From Eubacteriales bacterium (lineage in GTDB: Bacteria > Bacillota > Clostridia > Lachnospirales > Lachnospiraceae): a stretch of DNA of 39,785 nucleotides. The stretch spans positions 1 to 39,785 of the forward strand of contig JAUNAF010000014.1 of assembly GCA_030527715.1 (NCBI GenBank), given 5' to 3'. Made by a program: the position numbers and the translations under genes. Numbering within the stretch: position 1 is the first letter of the stretch; every line of letters begins with the position of its first letter. Below are positions 35,327 through 39,785 of this stretch, one piece after another. The notes beneath the pieces are model-generated. The model saw only the letters and a list, made by a program, of their open reading frames with translations, was not told where the DNA came from and made no database searches.

Positions 35327-36565
35327 ATGAAAAAACCGGAATTGCTGGTACCTGCCAGCAGTCTTGAAGTATTGAAAACTGCCGTGATCTTCGGCGCAGA
35401 TGCCGTTTATATCGGTGGAGAGGCCTATGGTCTGAGAGCCAAGGCAAAGAATTTTTCCAGAGAGGATATGCGTGAGGGAATTGCCTTCGCACATGAGCAC
35501 GGTGTAAAGGTCCATGTGACCGTAAACATCTTTGCACACAACCGTGACCTTGAAGGCGTGGAAGAGTATTTAAAAGAGCTGAAGGAATTAGGTCCGGATG
35601 CACTGATCATCGCAGATCCCGGTATCTTCCAGATGGCAGGAAGGATCTGTCCTGAGATCGAGCGTCATGTCAGCACACAGGCAAACAACACCAACGTGCA
35701 GACCTATCTGTTCTGGCATTCTCTCGGAGCAAAGCGTGTGGTATCTGCCAGAGAGCTTTCCCTTGCGGAGATCCGTGAGATCCGTGCTCAGATCCCGGAG
35801 GATCTGGAGGTCGAGAGCTTTATCCATGGTGCAATGTGCATTTCCTACTCCGGACGCTGCCTTCTGAGCAACTATTTTACCGGAAGAGATGCCAACCAGG
35901 GTGCCTGCACACATCCGTGCCGCTGGAAATATGCCGTGGTCGAGGAGAGTCGTCCGGGAGAGTATCTGCCGGTCTATGAGAATGAGAGAGGAACATACAT
36001 CTTCAATTCCAAGGACCTGTGCATGATCGAGCATATTCCGGAGATGATCGAGGCAGGAATCGACAGCTTTAAGATCGAGGGCCGCATGAAGACCGCACTG
36101 TATGTCGCAACAGTGGCACGTACATACCGCAAGGCGATCGACGACTATCTGGAGTCTCCGCAGAAATACGAACAGAATCTGCCGTGGTACAGAGATCAGA
36201 TCTCCAACTGTACGTATCGTCAGTTTACGACCGGATTTTTCTTTGGCAGACCGGATGAGGACTCACAGATCTATGACAGCAATACCTATGTGAAAGAATA
36301 CACCTACCTCGGCATCGTCGGAGAGGTGCGTGAGGATCAGGCAGTCCGCATTGAGCAGAGAAACAAGTTCTCCGTCGGAGAAGAGATCGAGATCATGAAG
36401 CCGGACGGTTCCAATGTGACCGCCAAGGTGCTTAAGATCACTGACGAGGAGGGCAATGAGCAGCCGAGCGCTCCGCATCCGAAGCAGGTGCTCTACATTA
36501 CCCTGGATGCCCCGGCAGAAAAGTATGATATTCTGCGCCGCGCAGAGATGGTGGAAGAGGAATGA
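35327..36565 (+). CDS. trhP: U32 family protein, tRNA 5-hydroxyuridine synthesis (TrhP-like)
   Basis: This 412-residue peptidase-U32 family member begins KKPELLVPASSLEVLKTAV with FGADAVYIGG. It carries the four-cysteine region MCISYSGRCLLSNYFTGRDA then GACTHPC (C171, C178, C194, C198), and IEGRMKTALYVA. E. coli TrhP (YegQ) and B. subtilis YrrN/YrrO are needed for prephenate-dependent hydroxylation of U34. Only one U32 gene is present here, as in E. coli, instead of the Bacillus pair. GGAGG lies ahead of ATG 35327; the longer frame upstream overlaps trmR and is unlikely. Despite the family name, peptidase activity is not implied. Confidence 0.88.
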   Translation: MKKPELLVPASSLEVLKTAVIFGADAVYIGGEAYGLRAKAKNFSREDMREGIAFAHEHGVKVHVTVNIFAHNRDLEGVEEYLKELKELGPDALIIADPGIFQMAGRICPEIERHVSTQANNTNVQTYLFWHSLGAKRVVSARELSLAEIREIRAQIPEDLEVESFIHGAMCISYSGRCLLSNYFTGRDANQGACTHPCRWKYAVVEESRPGEYLPVYENERGTYIFNSKDLCMIEHIPEMIEAGIDSFKIEGRMKTALYVATVARTYRKAIDDYLESPQKYEQNLPWYRDQISNCTYRQFTTGFFFGRPDEDSQIYDSNTYVKEYTYLGIVGEVREDQAVRIEQRNKFSVGEEIEIMKPDGSNVTAKVLKITDEEGNEQPSAPHPKQVLYITLDAPAEKYDILRRAEMVEEE

Positions 36566-37095
36566 TCTATCTTCAGAAATTTTCAGAAGAACTTTTAAAT
36601 CACAGCATACAGCAGTCAGCCGCAAGAGAGCTGCTGCTGTATGCTCTTTTTTTGGAATACGGATATGACAGGCTTCCGGAAATCACCAGTGATCTGCAGG
36701 GAAAGCCGTTTTTTGCAGATCATCCGGAGATCCATTTTAACTACAGCCATACCAGGACGGCGGCTGCAGTCGGTCTGTCGACCAGAAGCATCGGGGTCGA
36801 TGTGGAGGCATTGCGCAGCATTTCTGCAGCGGTCACAAGAAGGATCTGCCATGCAGAGGAGGCAGCTTTTCTGGAAAGCATCGCTGATGAACAGAGGCGT
36901 CAGATCCTGCTGACAAAACTCTGGACAGCGAAGGAGGCCTGCGGTAAATGCACCGGACTCGGTCTGCGCACAGACCTGCGTGAAAACTCGCTGGTGGAGG
37001 CACTTGAGACCGGAAGGATGCGTCTGGCGGATATGGAGCTGACACTGACAGAGAGTGAGGGTCTATATCTGGCAGTCTGTGAAGCCGTCAGCTAG
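36562..37095 (+). CDS. 4'-phosphopantetheinyl transferase, small Sfp-type
   Basis: This is a 177-residue protein of the 4'-phosphopantetheinyl transferase superfamily. HFNYSHTR precedes the magnesium site SIGVDVE (D80, E82), and KLWTAKEACGKCTGLGL is the second signature with its Glu (E125). It would transfer phosphopantetheine from CoA to a carrier-protein serine. It is shorter than classical Sfp (~220-230) but longer than AcpS (~120), and no carrier protein, fatty acid, polyketide or NRPS gene is nearby. ATGA overlap with the U32 gene. Its 3' end overlaps dprA tail to tail by 33 bases. Confidence 0.85.
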   Translation: MIYLQKFSEELLNHSIQQSAARELLLYALFLEYGYDRLPEITSDLQGKPFFADHPEIHFNYSHTRTAAAVGLSTRSIGVDVEALRSISAAVTRRICHAEEAAFLESIADEQRRQILLTKLWTAKEACGKCTGLGLRTDLRENSLVEALETGRMRLADMELTLTESEGLYLAVCEAVS

Positions 37096-38175
37096 GATAT
37101 AATGCTGATTGACCGTTTCACGGATGACACCTTTCAGCTGCAGTGCACTGACACTGCTCATGACACGGTGGATCGGAAGATCCAGCCTGCAGGCGATCTC
37201 CTGCAGACTGACCGCTCTGGATCCGATACATTGGTATACCAGTTCTTCTTCAGCCGAAAGGCTGATTTTTTTTGCTCTTTTTTTCCGGCGCTTTTCTGCA
37301 GGTGCATATCCGGCGGCCTCAAGAAAAAGATCAATGTCTGTGATGATCCCGGCACCCTGTCTGATCAGATCGATGCAGCCGGCACTTAAGGGATCTCCGA
37401 TCCTTCCCGGAAAGGCATAGACATCCCGCCCCTGTTCGAGAGCCAGATCCGCCGTGATCAGTGATCCGCTTTTTCGCTTTGCCTCGACGACGACGGTCAC
37501 GGAGCACAGACCGCTGATGATCCGGTTGCGCAGCGGAAAATGTGACGGCAGAGGCTGGGTTCCGGGAGGATATTCGGAGATCAGGCAGCCCTGCCGCTGG
37601 ATCTGCTCATACAGGGCATAGTGTTCTTTTGGATAGCAGAGATCGACTCCACTGCCAAGTACGGCAAAACTCCGTCCTCCGGCGTCCAGACAGGCAGACT
37701 GAGCGATGCCGTCCACACCGTAGGCCATACCGCTGACGACAGAGACACCTGCAAGTGCCAGTTGTTTTGCCAGCTGACCGGCCATGCTTCGGCCGTAGTT
37801 GGTACACATGCGTGCGCCGACCACAGCGATGGATCTTCCGGCAGGAGGGGGAAAACTGCCGCGGGTAAAAATACCGTAGGGATAGTCGGAGATCTCACGC
37901 AGAGGCAGTGGATACTGTTCATGTTCACAGCTGTAAAACCGGATCTGTTTTACAGCCAGCTTTTCGGCAGCTTTTTCTGCAGAAAAGTTCTGCTGATAGT
38001 TTCGGAAGGTCTCTTTCTGCTGCTGTGTGAGAAACGGCAGATCGTTCAGTTCTTTTCCGGAAAGCGTCCGGACTGCCTGCGGTGTCACGAAACAGTCCAG
38101 CAGCTGCGAAAACTGTGTTCTGTAAAAGCCGGGCAGACTGCAGAGCCAGAGCCATTCTTTTTCCATATCTGTCAT
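37063..38175 (-). CDS. dprA: DNA processing protein DprA
   Basis: DprA loads RecA onto incoming single-stranded DNA in natural transformation. The 370 residues have an N-terminal helix-hairpin-like segment. The Rossmann-like core follows: AVVGARMCTNYGRSMA, VVSGMAYGVDGIAQSACLDA, FAVLGSGVDLCYPKEH, RNRIISGLCSVTVVVEAKRK and SGSLITADLALEQGRDVYAFPG. A C-terminal winged-helix-like part ends at FTDCQI. GGAGG precedes the ATG by 5 nt. It overlaps comM by ATGA on the minus strand and converges with the phosphopantetheinyl transferase gene. Confidence 0.96.
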   Translation of the reverse strand: MTDMEKEWLWLCSLPGFYRTQFSQLLDCFVTPQAVRTLSGKELNDLPFLTQQQKETFRNYQQNFSAEKAAEKLAVKQIRFYSCEHEQYPLPLREISDYPYGIFTRGSFPPPAGRSIAVVGARMCTNYGRSMAGQLAKQLALAGVSVVSGMAYGVDGIAQSACLDAGGRSFAVLGSGVDLCYPKEHYALYEQIQRQGCLISEYPPGTQPLPSHFPLRNRIISGLCSVTVVVEAKRKSGSLITADLALEQGRDVYAFPGRIGDPLSAGCIDLIRQGAGIITDIDLFLEAAGYAPAEKRRKKRAKKISLSAEEELVYQCIGSRAVSLQEIACRLDLPIHRVMSSVSALQLKGVIRETVNQHYILADGFTDCQI

Positions 38176-39692
38176 AGCAACCTCCTGTGTATACCTCGAT
38201 AGCAGAGTGCCTCCTGCAGATCATTCACAGAGATCTGTTCACGACCGTCAAGATCGGCGATCGTGCGTGCAACTTTCAGGATCCTGTGACAGCCGCGGAC
38301 ACTCAGCTCAAGACTGCGAAACGCCTCCTCGATCACTGCAGACTCTTTGCTTCCGAGACGGCAGTACTTTTCAATGTTTTCCGAGGTCAGCCTTGCATTG
38401 CAGCGGATCGACTGCCCCTGATAGCGTTCCTGCTGCAGTGCGCGGGCATTCATGATCCTTTTGCGGATCACAGCCGAGCTTTCCTCTTTTTTTTCCGTAA
38501 ACAGAAGAGAGAAATCGGGAACCTCGACCTCGGCGGTGATATCTATCCGATCCAGCAGCGGAGCGCTGATCCTGCTTTGATACCTCTGGATCGCTGAGTA
38601 GGTACAGGAACATCTTTTCATGTTCGGATAATAACCGCAGGGACAGGGGTTCATTGCTGCGACCAGCATGATTTCTGTCGGAAAGTCAAAGGTGCCTCCG
38701 ACTCTGGAGATCGATATTTTCCCCTCCTCGAGAGGCTGACGCAGGATCTCCAGCACTTCGCGGCGAAATTCCGGAAGTTCATCAAGAAACAGTACTCCGT
38801 TGTGGGCCAGACTGAGCTCTCCGGGTTTTGGGATCAGACCTCCGCCGGAGAGAGCCTTTGCTGTGATCGTATGGTGGGGCGAACGATAGGGCCTATTATA
38901 TAGAAGGAAATCCTCAGGCAGCAGCAGTCCTGCAGCGCTGTAGATACGGCTGACCTCCATCTGCTCCTGAAGACTTAAGGGAGGCAGGATCGTCGCGATC
39001 CTCTGGGCGATCATCGATTTGCCGGCTCCGGGAGGACCGATCATCAGCAGATTGTGACCGCCGGCCACAGCGACCTCGGCAGCGCGCCTGACAAAACTCT
39101 GTCCGCGGATCTCAGAAAAGTCGACTGCGGGAGAGGAGACGGAAGCGGCAGGGGGTGCGGGAGGCCCGGGAAGATCAGGCATTTCTCCGCGCAGACAGGA
39201 GATCGCCTCCTCAAGCGTTCTGACACCGAACGTGCGGACCGTCTGGATGCGCTGTACTTCCGAAAGGTTCTCGTAGGGCAGGATGCAGGTGTGGCAGTGA
39301 TAGTCTGCGGCATCCGCCACGATCGGCAGAACGCCGGAAATCTTGCGCACCTCCCCATTCAGACTCAGTTCCCCGATGATCAGTGTCTGAGACAGACGCT
39401 CGGCTGGAATTTCTCCATATCCTGCGGCTACAGCGATCGCGATGGCGAGGTCAAAGCCGGAGCCGTGCTTTCGAAGATCCGCGGGAGAGAGATTGATGGT
39501 AATGCGTTTTGGTCGAAGGCTCCTTCCGGAATTGCGCAGAGCAGAGCGCACACGCTCCTGAGCCTCCCTCACCTGGGCAGAGAGGTCACCGACCATGGAA
39601 AACTGCGGAAGGCCGTCGCCGACATCCGCCTCCACATGGACCAGCCGGCTCTCCACACCGTAGACACAGGCAGATAAAACAGAACTGAACAA
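38172..39692 (-). CDS. comM: ComM/YifB family AAA+ ATPase (Mg-chelatase-like)
   Basis: ComM is a hexameric helicase that promotes branch migration during uptake of homologous DNA. The N-terminal Lon-protease-like fold (FSMVGDLSAQVREAQERVRSAL-like start, NLSPADLRKHGSGFDLAIA) is followed by AAA+ Walker A GPPGAGKS (219-226), Walker B GVLFLDELPEF and sensor MNPCPCG with the zinc-like CGYYPNMKRCSC knuckle. The C-terminal helical domain follows. The start is TTG with AAAGGAGG 8 nt upstream; 506 residues is normal. Its stop overlaps dprA. The 93 bases on its right, to the window edge, are AT-rich and show no clear promoter. Confidence 0.95.
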   Translation of the reverse strand: MFSSVLSACVYGVESRLVHVEADVGDGLPQFSMVGDLSAQVREAQERVRSALRNSGRSLRPKRITINLSPADLRKHGSGFDLAIAIAVAAGYGEIPAERLSQTLIIGELSLNGEVRKISGVLPIVADAADYHCHTCILPYENLSEVQRIQTVRTFGVRTLEEAISCLRGEMPDLPGPPAPPAASVSSPAVDFSEIRGQSFVRRAAEVAVAGGHNLLMIGPPGAGKSMIAQRIATILPPLSLQEQMEVSRIYSAAGLLLPEDFLLYNRPYRSPHHTITAKALSGGGLIPKPGELSLAHNGVLFLDELPEFRREVLEILRQPLEEGKISISRVGGTFDFPTEIMLVAAMNPCPCGYYPNMKRCSCTYSAIQRYQSRISAPLLDRIDITAEVEVPDFSLLFTEKKEESSAVIRKRIMNARALQQERYQGQSIRCNARLTSENIEKYCRLGSKESAVIEEAFRSLELSVRGCHRILKVARTIADLDGREQISVNDLQEALCYRGIHRRLL

Positions 39693-39785
39693 ACAAAAAA
39701 CCTCCTTTGAGAATCGAAAAGAATGAAGAAAATGCAGAAAAAACGGAAATGAGAGTGAAAGATAATAAATGATATTTATATATAA

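Overview
The window is a gene-dense, low-mobility stretch of a Gram-positive anaerobe chromosome, most like a Lachnospiraceae-type gut Clostridium. The evidence is gene content and order: HrcA/CIRCE control of dnaK, an anaerobic-type cobalamin pathway (CbiP, CbiC, CbiB), a YARHG-domain secreted protein, an IreB-RuvX-DUF1292 cluster next to RNase J, frequent UUG starts and strong GGAGG ribosome binding sites. The genus cannot be fixed from the sequence alone. No rRNA, tRNA, CRISPR array, insertion sequence, integrase or phage gene was seen.

Region 1 (57-14706, + strand) is one long, tightly packed unit that ends at a strong terminator. It holds late cobalamin genes (cbiB, cobD-like, cbiP, cbiC), a secreted YARHG protein, and the complete route from glutamyl-tRNA to uroporphyrinogen III and precorrin-2 (hemA, hemC, a cobA-hemD fusion, hemB, hemL). 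It then runs into a Lit-like DUF1461 membrane protein, a trypsin-like protease joined to an FHA domain, and holA. No heme-branch gene (hemE onwards) is present, so here the tetrapyrrole genes appear to serve B12 synthesis.

Region 2 (14747-20026) has rpsT on the minus strand with its own promoter and a UUG start, divergent from lepA-hemW. A separately promoted secreted CHAP-domain wall protein follows. It converges on a 56-residue single-pass membrane protein gene on the minus strand, 19856-20026.

Region 3 (20166-29390) is the heat-shock operon. A sigma-A promoter and perfect CIRCE precede hrcA-grpE-dnaK, an apparent attenuator lies between dnaK and dnaJ, and prmA, rsmE, a cysteine desulfurase and thiI follow. 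The last two form a likely 4-thiouridine sulfur relay.

Region 4 (29427-37095) starts with a minus-strand HPr-like gene that lacks the phosphorylatable histidine but keeps the regulatory serine. A + strand block follows: mtaB, ireB-like, ruvX, DUF1292, RNase J, ylbF-like, a truncated MltG-like protein, trmR, a U32 tRNA hydroxylation protein and a small Sfp-type phosphopantetheinyl transferase. It resembles the Bacillus yrzL-yrrK-yrzB-yrrL-yrrM-yrrN/O order, with RNase J and ylbF inserted.

Region 5 (37063-39692, minus strand) is comM-dprA, whose 3' end overlaps the phosphopantetheinyl transferase gene tail to tail. Most of the window is recognisable housekeeping. The least explained parts are the Lit/FHA-protease pair, the YARHG gene inside the tetrapyrrole operon, the His-less HPr, the catalytic-domain-less MltG-like gene and the 56-residue protein.
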